In this document: in pieces, positions 27,335-38,042 of the stretch | Layout: each line of letters starts with the position of its first letter | Position numbering within the stretch: position 1 is the first letter of the stretch | Origin: Pelotomaculum sp. PtaB.Bin104 | GTDB taxonomy: Bacteria; Bacillota; Desulfotomaculia; Desulfotomaculales; Pelotomaculaceae | Reading direction: 5' to 3' | Length of the DNA stretch: 64,000 nucleotides | Assembly (NCBI GenBank): GCA_002067205.1 | Contig: MVQL01000229.1 | Span: 1-64,000, forward strand | Program-made: the position numbers and the translations under genes | Notes under the pieces: model-generated | The model's input: only the letters and a program-made list of their open reading frames with translations | Told to the model about the DNA's origin: nothing | Databases searched by the model: none

Positions 27335-28525
27335 CTATTTATCAAGCAGCGCCACCACTCCCGGCAGCTGTTTGCCTTCAAGAAACTCAAGGGAGGCGCC
27401 GCCGCCCGTAGAAATATGGGTAATCTTATTGGCCACGCCAGCTTTTTTCACCGCAGATACCGAGTCGCCGCCCCCGACAACGGTGGTGGCATCTATTCCA
27501 GCGAGAACACTAGCTATGGCTTCCGTACCCGCAGCGAAGGGCTCCATTTCAAATACTCCCATGGGGCCATTCCACATTACTGTCCGCGCCGTTTGCAAGA
27601 CCTCTGTAAAGCGCGTCACTGACTCAGGGCCGATATCCAGCGCCATCCAGCCGGCCGGAATTTGATCGACCGGTACCGTCTTCCTGGCTGCACCGGGCTC
27701 AGCTGCTTCAGCTACTACCACATCCACTGGTAAGAAGAAGTTTACCCCCTTCTTTTTGGCTTCTTCGATCAGCCCTCGAGCCATTTCAACCTTGTCGGCT
27801 TCTAATAGGGAAGTGCCGGTTTCAAAACCTTGGGCCTTCAGAAAGGTATTAGCCATTCCGCCGCCAATGATCAGTGTATCAACTTTATTAAATAGATTTG
27901 CAATAACCGCTATTTTGTCCGATACTTTGGCACCACCCATAATTGCCACGAAAGGACGCTCCGGATCCGCTAGGAGCTTACCCAGCATGTTCAGCTCATC
28001 TTCCATCAGAAAGCCGGCCACGGCAGGTAAAAACTTGGCTACTCCTTCCGTGGACGCATGGGCGCGGTGAGCTGTCCCAAAGGCGTCGTTTACATAGATA
28101 TCGGCCAGTGCGGCCAGTTGCCGGGCAAAATCTTCATTATTCTTTTCTTCATCCGGATGAAACCGGACATTCTCAAGCAGTACCACGTCCCCACTTTGCA
28201 TTATGTCTACAGCGGACTGGGCAAGCTCGCCGACACAGTCATCCACTTTGGTCACCGGCTGTCCGAGCAATTCCGATAGCCGCTTAGCAACAGGATCCAT
28301 CCGGTACTTCTCGTTTACTTTCCCTTTAGGCCGTCCCAGGTGAGAAGCAAGAATTACTTTAGCCTTTTGGCCAAGCAAATAATTGATTGTGGGTAGAGCT
28401 GCCCTAATCCGGGTGTCATCGGAAACCTGACCGCTTTCGTCAACGGGCACATTGAAGTCAACACGCACCAGTACACGCTTGCCGGATACGTCCAGATCGC
28501 GTACATATTTTTTGTTTATGTTCAT
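27335..28525 (-). CDS. pgk: Phosphoglycerate kinase
   Basis: A 396-aa enzyme forming ATP from 1,3-bisphosphoglycerate. Recognisable are the N-terminal substrate region [44 protein letters not shown] and the C-terminal nucleotide site ([47 protein letters not shown]). The length is normal. AGGGAGGTAG precedes the ATG. It follows gap by 154 bases. Confidence 0.97.
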   Translation of the reverse strand: MNINKKYVRDLDVSGKRVLVRVDFNVPVDESGQVSDDTRIRAALPTINYLLGQKAKVILASHLGRPKGKVNEKYRMDPVAKRLSELLGQPVTKVDDCVGELAQSAVDIMQSGDVVLLENVRFHPDEEKNNEDFARQLAALADIYVNDAFGTAHRAHASTEGVAKFLPAVAGFLMEDELNMLGKLLADPERPFVAIMGGAKVSDKIAVIANLFNKVDTLIIGGGMANTFLKAQGFETGTSLLEADKVEMARGLIEEAKKKGVNFFLPVDVVVAEAAEPGAARKTVPVDQIPAGWMALDIGPESVTRFTEVLQTARTVMWNGPMGVFEMEPFAAGTEAIASVLAGIDATTVVGGGDSVSAVKKAGVANKITHISTGGGASLEFLEGKQLPGVVALLDK

Positions 28526-28679
28526 CTACCTCCCTTCGGCGAATCCCTAAAGCGCCTGTTGAGCCGGGTTGGCTGCAGGCCAGCCCGGCCGGCGCAAGAC
28601 CTAATTCTGCTAAATTTATTTACCCTGCTGCAATTAAAAGAACAAACTGGACAATAAGCAGTACATCATGCCGGCAGGC

Positions 28680-29735
28680 TTATAGTCCCTTGGAAACCAT
28701 GAAGGAAATAAGATCCAGAATCCTCTGGGCATAACCCCATTCATTGTCATACCAGGCAACTACCTTAACCATGTTATCCCCAATGACCATTGTCGAAAGC
28801 GCATCCACAATAGTAGAGTTGGGATTACCGTTAAAGTCGATAGACACTAACGGCAGCTCGCAGTACTCCATAATCCCTTTCAATGGACCAGCCGCAGCCT
28901 CTTTAAAAGCAGCGTTAACTTCTTCGACGTCAACTTTTTTGGTCAGCTCTACTACCAGATCTACTACTGAAACATTAGGTGTGGGTACCCGCATGGCAAA
29001 GCCGTTCAGCTTGCCTTTCAGCTCGGGCAGAACTAGTCCCACCGCTTTTGCTGCCCCGGTACTGGTGGGGATGATCGACAGATTGGCTGCTCTTGCCCGC
29101 CGCAAGTCACGGTGGGGCATATCCAGGATCTGCTGGTCATTAGTATAGGCGTGCACTGTAGTCATGAATCCTTTGACGATGCCGAAATTGTCATTCAAAA
29201 CCTTGGCCACCGGAGCCAGGCAATTGGTCGTACAAGAGGCGTTTGAGACAACATGATCCGTAGCCGGGTTATACTTGTCATGGTTAACACCCATTACGAA
29301 GGTAGGGCATTCTCCACCTTTTGCCGGAGCGCTTAAAATAACTTTTTTGGCGCCTGCCTGCAGGTGCTTCGATGCTTCAGCCGGGTTATTAAACTTGCCG
29401 GTTGATTCCACTACGATATCTACGCCTAGATCCTTCCAGGGCAGGAGGGCAGGGTCACCTTCCGCAAAAAGCTTAATATTTTTGCCGTCGATGATGATGA
29501 CGTCATTTTCACCTTGTACATCGGCATCAAAAGCACCATGCACAGAATCATACTTAATTAAGTGCGCTACTGATTGAGCATAAGTTTCGGAGACTGAAAG
29601 CCTGCGTGTTTTGTGATTAACTGCAACTACATCCAAATCCGGGCGTTTTACCGCACCCCTAAGCAGATCCCTACCAATTCTTCCTTGACCATTAATACCA
29701 ATTTTCACACTATTAATGTTGCCCACTCCTCTCAT
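28680..29735 (-). CDS. gap: Glyceraldehyde-3-phosphate dehydrogenase, type I
   Basis: A 351-aa dehydrogenase with the NAD(P)-binding [15 protein letters not shown], active-site cysteine in [17 protein letters not shown], and [14 protein letters not shown]. The loop after the second strand reads [20 protein letters not shown] where NAD-specific enzymes usually have a short IND loop. The coordinating aspartate is thus missing and about four residues are added, which may favour NADP. The ATG at 29735 has only a weak ribosome site; a GTG 11 codons later (VKIGING) is an alternative start. It stands alone, without a cggR regulator. Confidence 0.95.
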   Translation of the reverse strand: MRGVGNINSVKIGINGQGRIGRDLLRGAVKRPDLDVVAVNHKTRRLSVSETYAQSVAHLIKYDSVHGAFDADVQGENDVIIIDGKNIKLFAEGDPALLPWKDLGVDIVVESTGKFNNPAEASKHLQAGAKKVILSAPAKGGECPTFVMGVNHDKYNPATDHVVSNASCTTNCLAPVAKVLNDNFGIVKGFMTTVHAYTNDQQILDMPHRDLRRARAANLSIIPTSTGAAKAVGLVLPELKGKLNGFAMRVPTPNVSVVDLVVELTKKVDVEEVNAAFKEAAAGPLKGIMEYCELPLVSIDFNGNPNSTIVDALSTMVIGDNMVKVVAWYDNEWGYAQRILDLISFMVSKGL

Positions 29736-29765
29736 TAGTGTACCTAATTAACATTTTTTTATTTA

Positions 29766-29774
29766 ATTATAACA
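29766..29774 (-). promoter_or_regulatory. Extended -10 promoter for gap
   Basis: Minus-strand TGT followed by TATAAT, about 30 bases before the gap start codon. No clear -35 box is seen. Confidence 0.5.
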
Positions 29775-29902
29775 TACTTATTCTCTAGTGACCCTGCGGA
29801 TTCCTGCTTAATAAAGCAATTTTACTGCAAAAAAAATGGGTATGACTTATTTTGCCATTCCCTTGAAGTTAACTTAACTAAAGCATTATTTATAAAATTG
29901 TT

Positions 29903-31330
29903 TTAATATCTTTTTCTCTTCTGTATAGACGGTATATTCAGCTCATCCCGGTATTTTGCCACAGTGCGTCGGGAAATTTTTATGCCCTTCAGCCGCAGTT
30001 GTTCTACAAGCTTCTGATCATTTAAAGGATATTTCTTATCTTCGGCGTTGATAATTTCTTGAAGTATTTTTTTGGTTGAACCGGCCGACGTCATTGCCCC
30101 TGCTGTGCTGCCCAACCCGGTCGAAAAGAAGCTTTTCATTTCAAAAACACCACGTGGTGTCTGGATGTACTTATTAGAAGTGGCCCTGCTGACCGTCGAT
30201 TCGTGAACTCCTACTATCTCAGCAACCGTTTTCAAATTGAGGGGCTTCAAGTACTTGATCCCCCGCTCTAAAAACTCCCTCTGCAATTCCACCAAACAAC
30301 TGGCAACCTTATATAGAGTCATGCGCCTTTGCTCGATACTCCGGATTAGCCAGACCGCAGCGTTCAGTTTGCTTTCCACAAAGCGCTTGGCGCTGGCGTC
30401 TATTTGTTTGTCCTTCATTAACGCCACCCGGTAGGTTGAATTTATGCTAATCCGCGGCACATCTACATCATTGACCAGAATAATATACTCGCCGTTTACC
30501 TTCTCCAAAACAACATCGGGCACAATGTAACAGGTGTCATTTGTACTGGTAAAGTTCCGGCCGGGCTTGGGATCAAGGGTTTTAAGCAAGTCGGCGGCCT
30601 CCTGTACTTCCCGAATCGTTACCCCAAGCTTGTGGGCTATGCAGGTCAACCTACCCTTGGCCAAGTCAACTAAGTGGTCTTTAACTAATTTTACAATTAG
30701 TTCGTTTTTCAGGTTTAATTGGCTTATTTGAATCAATAAACACTCTTGCAAATTCCGTGCGCCCACCCCTATCGGCTCAAAGCTCTGAATCGTATTCAAC
30801 ATCCGTTCCAGATCGGAAGAGGCAACATTTAACTGCTCGGCTGCCTCAGTCAGGGTAACCCGCAGATACCCTTTACTGTCGATGTTGCCGATCAGGTATT
30901 CCCCGATTAATCTATCTTTAGGGCTACACGGGGTCAGGTTAAGCTGCGACAATAGGTGGTCTGACAGAGTAGGTGCTTTAGACAGAAATCTATCATAACT
31001 ATTTTCCTGCTTATCCAGCCATTGATCCTGGCGGTCAGTCCGGTTATACCTTCCTCCGGGCGGGTATTCCTCAAAATATTCTTCCCAATTCAACCCGTTA
31101 TCCTGTTTTTCCTTTTCATTTTGTCTCAGCTTTTCCCTGGAGCCAAAATCCCTCTCGCCCTCCACCTCTTCTTCCCGTAATTCCAGCAGAGGGTTTTCCT
31201 CGAGCTGCCGTTCAATAAATGTGGACAGTTCCATTGAAGTAAGTTGCAGCACATTAATCGCCTGACACAACCCGGGAGTCATGACTAACTTTTGGGTCTG
31301 TTCCAGATTAAGATTGTAACCTACCTGCAT
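29903..31330 (-). CDS. rpoN: RNA polymerase sigma-54 factor
   Basis: A 475-aa sigma-54. It has the Q-rich region I (LNLEQTQKLVMTPGLCQAI, LQLTSMELSTFIERQLEENP), an acidic region II (about residues 50-90), the core-binding domain, the helix-turn-helix region (TVAEIVGVHESTVSRATSNK) and an RpoN box reading SRRTVAKYRD at about 453-462. It recognises -24/-12 promoters and needs AAA+ activators; none is encoded in the window. It lies in place of the cggR gene often found beside gap in Bacilli. Confidence 0.96.
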   Translation of the reverse strand: MQVGYNLNLEQTQKLVMTPGLCQAINVLQLTSMELSTFIERQLEENPLLELREEEVEGERDFGSREKLRQNEKEKQDNGLNWEEYFEEYPPGGRYNRTDRQDQWLDKQENSYDRFLSKAPTLSDHLLSQLNLTPCSPKDRLIGEYLIGNIDSKGYLRVTLTEAAEQLNVASSDLERMLNTIQSFEPIGVGARNLQECLLIQISQLNLKNELIVKLVKDHLVDLAKGRLTCIAHKLGVTIREVQEAADLLKTLDPKPGRNFTSTNDTCYIVPDVVLEKVNGEYIILVNDVDVPRISINSTYRVALMKDKQIDASAKRFVESKLNAAVWLIRSIEQRRMTLYKVASCLVELQREFLERGIKYLKPLNLKTVAEIVGVHESTVSRATSNKYIQTPRGVFEMKSFFSTGLGSTAGAMTSAGSTKKILQEIINAEDKKYPLNDQKLVEQLRLKGIKISRRTVAKYRDELNIPSIQKRKRY

Positions 31331-31452
31331 GTCTTCAACACCTCAAGAAAACCTGTTTATATTATTATAAATTCATTATGGACCGGTCTTTTTCCTGCCG
31401 AAAGTGCTTTTGTATCTAAGAAATTCGTCAGGCAATAATTTCATCAATAACA

Positions 31453-32415
31453 TCACATCATTTTTTTATCTCCTCTCACCTCTAATCTAATTTTTTCAGC
31501 AATTTCTTCAAGCTTCCGCAACCGGTGGCTCATCCCTGACTTGCCCAACCTGGGCTGCATATAATCCCCAAGTTCCTTCAAGCTCGCATCTGGATATTTA
31601 ACCCTTAATTCTGCAGCTTCGCGCAGGGAAGCGGAGATATTGTCAAACCCGACAGTATCTCTCACCAGCTTAATATTTTCCAACTGGCGTACCGAAGCAT
31701 TAATAGTTTTGTTTAAATTAGCCGTTTCACAATTTACCAAACGGTTGACCTGGTTGCGCACATCCTTGTATACTCTGACATTTTCAAAATTTAACAGCGC
31801 CGAGTGAGCTCCGATAATATTTAAAAATCGGACAATCTGTTCACTGCCCTTTAAATAAACGACTTGCCAGTTTTTTCTCTCACTAATCCGGGCCGGCAAG
31901 CGGAATCTCTGCATTAGCCTGCAAATACTGTTGGCATGCTGCTCATTATCTGTGATTACTTCAAGATGATATGTCCCCTCGGGGCTGTTTACCGAACCCC
32001 CACCGAGAAAAACACCCCTCAGGTAAGCACGGCGGCAACATATCTTTTTTAACAGCTCTTCCTGAACAGTGTCCTTCAGGCGGCCGTGCCGGTCAAGCAT
32101 TCCTGCCTGGCATAATAGCTTGGACAGCTGTTGCTGAGGTGGAATACGTACTAAATAGACGTTATTTTTACGAAGGCGTGTTTTTCTTTGTACCAGCACT
32201 TCTGTTTGAAGATTAAAAAGACCTTTGACCATTAACAAGATCTTCCTAGCCACAGCAGCATTCTCAGTAGTTATGTTTAGAGACATAAGTTTCCCGCTGC
32301 TGATTTGAATGCTGCCGTCCATCCTGATCAGGGCAGCCAACTCAGCCAGGCGGCAACATGGATGCTTTGAAATAATCCGGGCCAACTCATTTTTTGTTGC
32401 CGTTGAGAATGACAA
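31453..32415 (-). CDS. whiA: WhiA-family DNA-binding protein
   Basis: A 320-aa protein combining a LAGLIDADG-like N-terminal domain ([20 protein letters not shown] near residue 132) with a C-terminal helix-turn-helix ([20 protein letters not shown], then [16 protein letters not shown]). WhiA is a sporulation regulator in actinomycetes and influences chromosome segregation and division in Bacillus. The start is a TTG behind GGATGGGCA. It completes the conserved rapZ-yvcK-whiA cluster, though a terminator after yvcK suggests it may have its own transcript. Confidence 0.95.
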   Translation of the reverse strand: MSFSTATKNELARIISKHPCCRLAELAALIRMDGSIQISSGKLMSLNITTENAAVARKILLMVKGLFNLQTEVLVQRKTRLRKNNVYLVRIPPQQQLSKLLCQAGMLDRHGRLKDTVQEELLKKICCRRAYLRGVFLGGGSVNSPEGTYHLEVITDNEQHANSICRLMQRFRLPARISERKNWQVVYLKGSEQIVRFLNIIGAHSALLNFENVRVYKDVRNQVNRLVNCETANLNKTINASVRQLENIKLVRDTVGFDNISASLREAAELRVKYPDASLKELGDYMQPRLGKSGMSHRLRKLEEIAEKIRLEVRGDKKMM

Positions 32416-32504
32416 ATGCCCATCCTTCTTCCTTTTTTATATTATATCATAACATTATAAGTAGAAGTCTGGCTTCTCATAACCTTTTGACTGCAAAAAC
32501 AAAT

Positions 32505-32533
32505 AAAAAAACCCTCCCGGCATAGCCTGAGGG
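32505..32533 (-). terminator. Intrinsic terminator after yvcK
   Basis: On the minus strand CCCTC pairs with GAGGG around a short loop with an inner AGGC/GCCG pairing, followed by seven U residues. It lies 18 bases after the yvcK stop. Confidence 0.75.
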
Positions 32534-32550
32534 CTGGTAGTTTTCTTATA

Positions 32551-33900
32551 TCAGCCAGGATAATTCTGCGCCGACGGCGATTTCTCCCGATCAAATTTTT
32601 TATACTCCCGGGGAAAGCGAACACGTTCAGGCAATTCATTGTGAGATATTACCAGGCGCATAATCGCCCTGGATAACTCTTCAGGGTGGTGTCGCACAAC
32701 AGCACTCTTATGAATAAGATCCGCACATACAAGGGTGATTCCCAACTTTTCAATTTCCACAAGATCTACCAGCACCGGGCTGGCACCCTCCTGTCGATAG
32801 CGGGCACGCAATCTTAGAGGCACCTGACTCGTATTCATCAGCGCATAATCGAGAAATTTACCAGCGTGGTCAATAATAGCCCGCAGGTGGTCCGATCCGG
32901 TATATCCTTCCGTCTCACCCGGCTGGGTCATTACATTGCAGACGTAGATTTTGATCGCGGATGCCCTAGCCAGCGCCTCGGGAATCCCTTTAACTAACAA
33001 ATTAGGGATAATACTAGTATAAAGACTTCCAGGTCCTAAAACAATAGCGTCAGCCTCCCGAATTGCCTCCAACGCCTCAGGCAGCGGCAGGCACCGGCTG
33101 GGTTTAATAAAAACTCTTTTGATCTGTCCAGGGCTGCCGGTAACATTCGACTCCCCCTGCACCACTGTCCCGTCAGTTAGTTCAGCGCACAAGGTAACAT
33201 TTGCTAGAGTAGCGGGAAGGACCTGACCGCGCACCGCAAGGACTTTGCTTAGTCCGCGTACCGCCTGATCAAAGCCACCGGTAATGCCCGTTAGCGCAGC
33301 CAGAAGAAGATTGCCCATACAGTGTCCAGCCAGTTCACCAGTTGGAAAACGGTACTGCAGTAATTCTTCCATCAGGGGCTCTTTATCTGCCAGCGCTACC
33401 AGACAATTGCGGATATCACCGGGTGGCAAAATGCCTAAATCACCCCGCAGGCGCCCTGAACTCCCGCCATCATCAGCAACAGTGACAATGGCGGTAAGAT
33501 TGCTGGTATATTTCTTCAGCCCCCTTAACAGAACAGACAGCCCTGTGCCCCCGCCAATTACCACAATCTTCGGACCCCGTTTAAGACTGCGCCTGGCGTA
33601 AATTATATCGGCCACGCCACTCTCATTACCAGGCAGAAACACTGCTGCCACAGATTGAAACGCCTTCAGCAAGCTTGCGACGATAACCACCCCACCTGCG
33701 GCGATAACCATAATCCCGGCCATCCAATCGTAGCCATCTTGAATAACTTTTTCTTCCAGGCTATGAACAGAGCGGGCGATATCACCGAGCAGACGGCCGC
33801 CAATCAACAGGTCAATACCCAGGGCGGTAAGCGTTAACCCGGCCAGGGCGATAAATAGCCAGCGCTTCACCCGCATACCTGGGTAGAGCCATTTACTCAT
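32551..33900 (-). CDS. yvcK: YvcK/CofD-like protein with N-terminal membrane segments
   Basis: A 449-aa member of the gluconeogenesis factor family. Two hydrophobic segments near the N-terminus (LFIALAGLTLTALGIDLLIG and IMVIAAGGVVIVASLLKAF) precede the cytoplasmic domain, which begins KIVVIGGGTGLSVLLRGLK and contains TVADDGGSSGRLRGD, PGDIRNCL and LGPGSLYTSIIPNLL. YvcK proteins bind UDP-sugars and affect cell wall and carbon metabolism in Bacillus. Fused membrane helices are seen in many Clostridia. It is seven bases after rapZ. Confidence 0.93.
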   Translation of the reverse strand: MSKWLYPGMRVKRWLFIALAGLTLTALGIDLLIGGRLLGDIARSVHSLEEKVIQDGYDWMAGIMVIAAGGVVIVASLLKAFQSVAAVFLPGNESGVADIIYARRSLKRGPKIVVIGGGTGLSVLLRGLKKYTSNLTAIVTVADDGGSSGRLRGDLGILPPGDIRNCLVALADKEPLMEELLQYRFPTGELAGHCMGNLLLAALTGITGGFDQAVRGLSKVLAVRGQVLPATLANVTLCAELTDGTVVQGESNVTGSPGQIKRVFIKPSRCLPLPEALEAIREADAIVLGPGSLYTSIIPNLLVKGIPEALARASAIKIYVCNVMTQPGETEGYTGSDHLRAIIDHAGKFLDYALMNTSQVPLRLRARYRQEGASPVLVDLVEIEKLGITLVCADLIHKSAVVRHHPEELSRAIMRLVISHNELPERVRFPREYKKFDREKSPSAQNYPG

Positions 33901-33907
33901 TTTTCTT

Positions 33908-34843
33908 TTAAACTCCCGTTAATATTCTGGAACGTCCAATGTCTCGATGACGTACTGTCACGCGAAAATCTTTCTCCAGAAGGATTTCTCCCAGACTGTT
34001 AGTCAGGGCTACCGAACGGTGCATCCCACCGGTACAGCCTATCGCAATCATTAAGGTGGTTTTGCCTTCTTTACAATACTGCGGAATAAGAAACTCAACC
34101 AGGCCAGCAAATTTATCCATAAATTCACCTGCTAGCGGTGATTTAAAAACGTAGTCCCGGACCTCCGGGTCGTTTCCAGTAAGAGGGCGCAATTCAGTCT
34201 GGTAAAATGGATTGGTTAGAAAGCGAACATCAATCACCAGGTCGGAGTCAAGCGGTATACCATACTTAAACCCAAAGGAAATCACCGTGATATGCAGGCC
34301 CGCTGTACCGGAGTTTTCGGCAAAGATACCGCTGATCACTTCTTTTAGCTGCTGCACAGACATATTGGAAGTATCGATAATTTTATTCGCCCTGCCTCTT
34401 AAATCCTGCAGGCGACCTCTTTCTTCCTCGATACCGTCAAGAACCGCCCCGTGCCTGCTTAAAGGATGGCGCCTCCTGGACTCTTTAAACCGCCGCACCA
34501 GGGTTTCATCCGAAGCTTCAAGAAATAGAATTTCGCACCGGATGCCCCGGTCATCAAGCTCGGTAAGCACCTCAAAAAACATATCAAAAAACTCTCCACC
34601 CCTGATGTCCACCACTAGTGCAATCTTATTAATTTTATTAGCTGCCTGTGTACAAAGCTCAGCAAATTTTGGAATAAGCGCCGGGGGCAGGTTATCGATA
34701 CAGAAGAAGCCCAAATCTTCCAGGCAGTGTAAGGCTTGAGTTTTACCAGCTCCGGACAGGCCGGTGACAATAACTAGCTTTTGCGTAACCAGGACCCCCC
34801 ACTCTTTATATTTTATGACGTTCATTATTAGTCCGTTAACCAC
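33908..34843 (-). CDS. rapZ: RapZ/YvcJ-type nucleotide-binding protein
   Basis: A 311-aa P-loop protein with Walker [21 protein letters not shown] and the family segments [52 protein letters not shown] and [11 protein letters not shown]. In E. coli RapZ guides decay of the glmS-activating sRNA; in Bacillus YvcJ binds nucleotides and affects competence. The start is uncertain: the first 18 residues before [11 protein letters not shown] look non-conserved, and the real start may be an internal ATG or CTG. It sits upstream of yvcK. Confidence 0.93.
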   Translation of the reverse strand: MVNGLIMNVIKYKEWGVLVTQKLVIVTGLSGAGKTQALHCLEDLGFFCIDNLPPALIPKFAELCTQAANKINKIALVVDIRGGEFFDMFFEVLTELDDRGIRCEILFLEASDETLVRRFKESRRRHPLSRHGAVLDGIEEERGRLQDLRGRANKIIDTSNMSVQQLKEVISGIFAENSGTAGLHITVISFGFKYGIPLDSDLVIDVRFLTNPFYQTELRPLTGNDPEVRDYVFKSPLAGEFMDKFAGLVEFLIPQYCKEGKTTLMIAIGCTGGMHRSVALTNSLGEILLEKDFRVTVRHRDIGRSRILTGV

Positions 34844-34871
34844 TCTAATTATAACATTTTCAGCTGCAGTG

Positions 34872-35945
34872 CTACCGTGCCTGCAGTTCCTGCTTAAGGA
34901 AGTCGATTACCTTGACCGGGCCAGGGTCAACACCATACAGCGCCGCCAGGTATACACTTGCAAAATCACCAGTGTAGATCAATGAAAAGAGCCTGGATAA
35001 AACTCCTTCCCCGGATGCCCACACCTCAGTAAAACCGCCGACTGATTTTTGAATGACTTCTTTAGTGATCTCAATCCTCTTTTGGACCCTGGGATGATCA
35101 CGATCGTCCCTAAGGATGATCACATGGAGCTGCTTTAATATTTCAGCTGGAAACTGGAGACCGACGATCTCGTTATGGTTTAGCTCAGGCAGCACATTCC
35201 AATAGGCCGGCGCTTTGGCATTTTCGTTAATCTGGCCTTTCCAGCGCTGGGCCACAACCTCGGTAGTTCCGGCTGAGCCCCATATAACCGGTATCTTATT
35301 AAATAGTGTAGCGGCAATTTGCTTGGCCTGGTTTTCTCGTGATTCGGCCTCAGGACCCAATACTCTGCTTAGCTTTCTGATATAATCAATCATCTCCGTT
35401 ATTTCATCGGTCACCTCAGGCAACAGTCCCAGCCGGCTTAACACCCGGAGGGTTGGAATAAAAAGAAAGCCTGTAGCCGCCCGGGGCGAGACACCGAAGG
35501 GGACACCAACAACCGGAATACCGTCCTTTTTGGCTAACTCACCAAGCTTGCCGCCGGTGGTGATGGCAATAATCGAAGCCCCTCTTGCCCGGGCCTCCGC
35601 ATAGGCACTCAGTGTTTCCTCTGTATTGCCGGAATAGCTGACCGCAAAAACCAGGGTGTCTGGTCCGACAAATTTTGGCAGAACATAATCCCGATTTACA
35701 ATAATAGGAACCTCGATCTTATCGGCAGCGTATACTCGCAGCAAATCACCGCCTATCGCCGAGCCGCCCAGGCCCGTCACCACAATGTTGGAGATCGCTT
35801 CAATTTCCGGTAATTCAATATTTTTAACCAGGTCCCAGCAGGCCTCGGCACACTGGGCAGGCAGGCCGTCCAATGCTGTGAACATGCCGGTGGTGTCGAT
35901 ACAACGCAGATCATCAACACCATTTAAATCACAAAACTGATTCAA
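34872..35945 (-). CDS. SIS-domain bifunctional phosphoglucose/phosphomannose isomerase
   Basis: A 357-aa sugar-phosphate isomerase. The SIS domain shows [36 protein letters not shown] and ISPR-like [32 protein letters not shown] and [10 protein letters not shown] carry the catalytic histidine/glutamate region. This matches the archaeal/thermophile type that converts fructose-6-P to glucose-6-P or mannose-6-P. The TTG start at 35943-35945 was chosen because AAGGAGG lies seven bases before it, giving the usual length. It is 13 bases after the debranching enzyme gene. Confidence 0.9.
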   Translation of the reverse strand: MNQFCDLNGVDDLRCIDTTGMFTALDGLPAQCAEACWDLVKNIELPEIEAISNIVVTGLGGSAIGGDLLRVYAADKIEVPIIVNRDYVLPKFVGPDTLVFAVSYSGNTEETLSAYAEARARGASIIAITTGGKLGELAKKDGIPVVGVPFGVSPRAATGFLFIPTLRVLSRLGLLPEVTDEITEMIDYIRKLSRVLGPEAESRENQAKQIAATLFNKIPVIWGSAGTTEVVAQRWKGQINENAKAPAYWNVLPELNHNEIVGLQFPAEILKQLHVIILRDDRDHPRVQKRIEITKEVIQKSVGGFTEVWASGEGVLSRLFSLIYTGDFASVYLAALYGVDPGPVKVIDFLKQELQAR

Positions 35946-35958
35946 AATGATTCCTCCT

Positions 35959-37956
35959 TCAATAAACTTTAATTTTTCCTGCTGCCGACGGCTGAATTTC
36001 CAGCACGTCTTCGACATAAGCACGCAGTATTTCAGCAACACCCCAGGCTTGGGCAAAACAGCCCCGCGGCACAACCGGCTCGTTGCCGTCAAATATTTCA
36101 GATATGTATCCGATACCATGACTGCGCAGGTGATCATAAAAAGGCATAACAAACCGGTGGGCCTGCTCGCGGCTGGCTGCGCTGTATTCATGCGCCTTGC
36201 GGTAAGCAGTGATAAAAGGTCCCATTAGCCAACTCCAGGCAGTTCCCTGGTGATATGCGCCGTCCCGCTGAACCCGGTCGCCAATATAAACCCCTCTATA
36301 TTCACCGGATTCCGGGGAAAGGCTGCGTATTCCATAAGTGGCGTAAAGTTCCTGCCATACCTTGCGTACAACTCCGCGCCGCTGTTTGCTGGTCAACATG
36401 CTGAAGGGCAAGCTGACTGCCAGAAGCTGATTTGGCCGCACCCGCCAGTCCTTCCCGTCAGTTGAAATTACGTCGGCTAGATATTGCCGGTCTTCACTCC
36501 AGAAGCCGATTAGAAAACTGCGCTTCACCCGGCTGTTTAGATCCGGGGCAAAAACCTCCCCGTCCCCGTAAACCCGGGCCAGGCTTTCCATAACACATAG
36601 AGCATTGTACCACAGGGCGTTTATCTCCACTGCTTTGCCATGCCGGGGGGTGACCACCCAATCATCGACTTTGGCATCCATCCAGGTCAGCTGAACACCA
36701 GGTGCCCCGGCACTAAGCAACCCGTCCTGATCCATGCTAATGTTATAATCTGTGCCGTCCATATACCATTTGATAATATCTTTGAGCACCGGGTAAACAT
36801 GCTCGCGAATGAAGTCTAGATCGCCGGTATAGCTCAAATATTTATACGTCGCGTAAAAATACCACAGGGAGGCGTCTACAGTATTATAAATCGCTTTTTC
36901 CGCACCATCCTGAAAGCAGTTGGGCAACAAACCTTTTCTTGCCTCTTGGGCAAATGTGAACAAGATCTCCTGGGCATCTTTGAAACGCTTCGTCACAAGG
37001 GTTAGACCGGGCAGGGCAATCATAGTGTCCCTCCCCCAGTCGGTGAACCAGGGATACCCCGCAATAACCGTCTTAGCGGCCGTAGATTGGCGACGGACTA
37101 TAAAAGCATCCGTGGCACGCACCAGCCGGCAGGCTAGCTCGTCCTGAAAGCCGGCCCGGTTCTCCAAAAATTCCCGCCGGCTCATTTCCTTTTCAAGCAA
37201 CTTCTCGCCGATACCACCTGCTTCTGCTTCCGTAGAGGCAAAGACAGCAATAGTTTTACTTTCACCCGCACTTAGCGGCACTTGAAAATAACCGGGAATG
37301 TAGTGATCTTCGAAGCAATTTTCACCCCGCTCTTTTTCTGCCGCGTAGGCCATCCCTTTATACCACTTGCCATGCATCACATAGTGCGAGTCATTGCAGG
37401 TAAGTGAAAGCGGGGGCACATCCTCCCGGCTGCTGATATTAACACCACCGGACACTATAGCCTGTCTAAAGTCAACCTGTCCTTCACAGGTAATATAATG
37501 GTAACCACGGCAGTTTACCATCGGCGTCAGATAAAGTAAGCCAGGCTCTGATCCGTTATTGATCCGGTAAAGAATAACAGTGGTATTTAGCCCGTGAATC
37601 ATAAAAATTATTTTTTCCAGGGTGATGTCGGCAAAACTATAGGTAAAGTGGGGTATGTAGCCGATTTTCACTTGCTGCAGGTGGATATAGCCTGAGTCGC
37701 TAACACCACAGCCACTGCAGTTGGCGGCAAGATTATAAGTGCGCCCGCCCACTGCCAGTCGCTCGTCCAGTTTAACCAGATGAACTACCCGCCGGCCCGG
37801 GGGGGTATGGGCAGCAATCAGCAGCCCGTGGTACTTACGGGTATTAGCCCCAATTAGGGTACTGGACGCATAACCGCCAATGCCGTTGGTAACCAGCCAT
37901 TCCTTCTCAATACCGCGCTCAAAAGTATGCCAGTCATCTTTGCCAAAAGAATACAT
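35959..37956 (-). CDS. Glycogen debranching enzyme (amylo-alpha-1,6-glucosidase)
   Basis: A 665-aa archaeal-type debranching enzyme. The N-terminal domain contains EWLVTNGIGGYASSTLIGAN and TRKYHGLLIAA; the (alpha/alpha)6 glucosidase barrel contains IAGYPWFTDWGRDTMIALPG, NTVDASLWYF, WMDAKVDDWVVTPRHGKAVE and YHQGTAWSWLMGPF, with likely catalytic acids in the DWGRD and DAKVDD segments. It hydrolyses alpha-1,6 branches of glycogen-like polymers. Its neighbours, an isomerase and a glucokinase, would route the glucose released to fructose-6-P. No phosphorylase is in the window. Confidence 0.93.
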   Translation of the reverse strand: MYSFGKDDWHTFERGIEKEWLVTNGIGGYASSTLIGANTRKYHGLLIAAHTPPGRRVVHLVKLDERLAVGGRTYNLAANCSGCGVSDSGYIHLQQVKIGYIPHFTYSFADITLEKIIFMIHGLNTTVILYRINNGSEPGLLYLTPMVNCRGYHYITCEGQVDFRQAIVSGGVNISSREDVPPLSLTCNDSHYVMHGKWYKGMAYAAEKERGENCFEDHYIPGYFQVPLSAGESKTIAVFASTEAEAGGIGEKLLEKEMSRREFLENRAGFQDELACRLVRATDAFIVRRQSTAAKTVIAGYPWFTDWGRDTMIALPGLTLVTKRFKDAQEILFTFAQEARKGLLPNCFQDGAEKAIYNTVDASLWYFYATYKYLSYTGDLDFIREHVYPVLKDIIKWYMDGTDYNISMDQDGLLSAGAPGVQLTWMDAKVDDWVVTPRHGKAVEINALWYNALCVMESLARVYGDGEVFAPDLNSRVKRSFLIGFWSEDRQYLADVISTDGKDWRVRPNQLLAVSLPFSMLTSKQRRGVVRKVWQELYATYGIRSLSPESGEYRGVYIGDRVQRDGAYHQGTAWSWLMGPFITAYRKAHEYSAASREQAHRFVMPFYDHLRSHGIGYISEIFDGNEPVVPRGCFAQAWGVAEILRAYVEDVLEIQPSAAGKIKVY

Positions 37957-38042
37957 AACTGCCCCCTCCCACCAATAGCATGATCAGTGCCACAGCCTTT
38001 TATTCTCCTGGCGCGATCGATAATATCTTCAATATAGTGATT

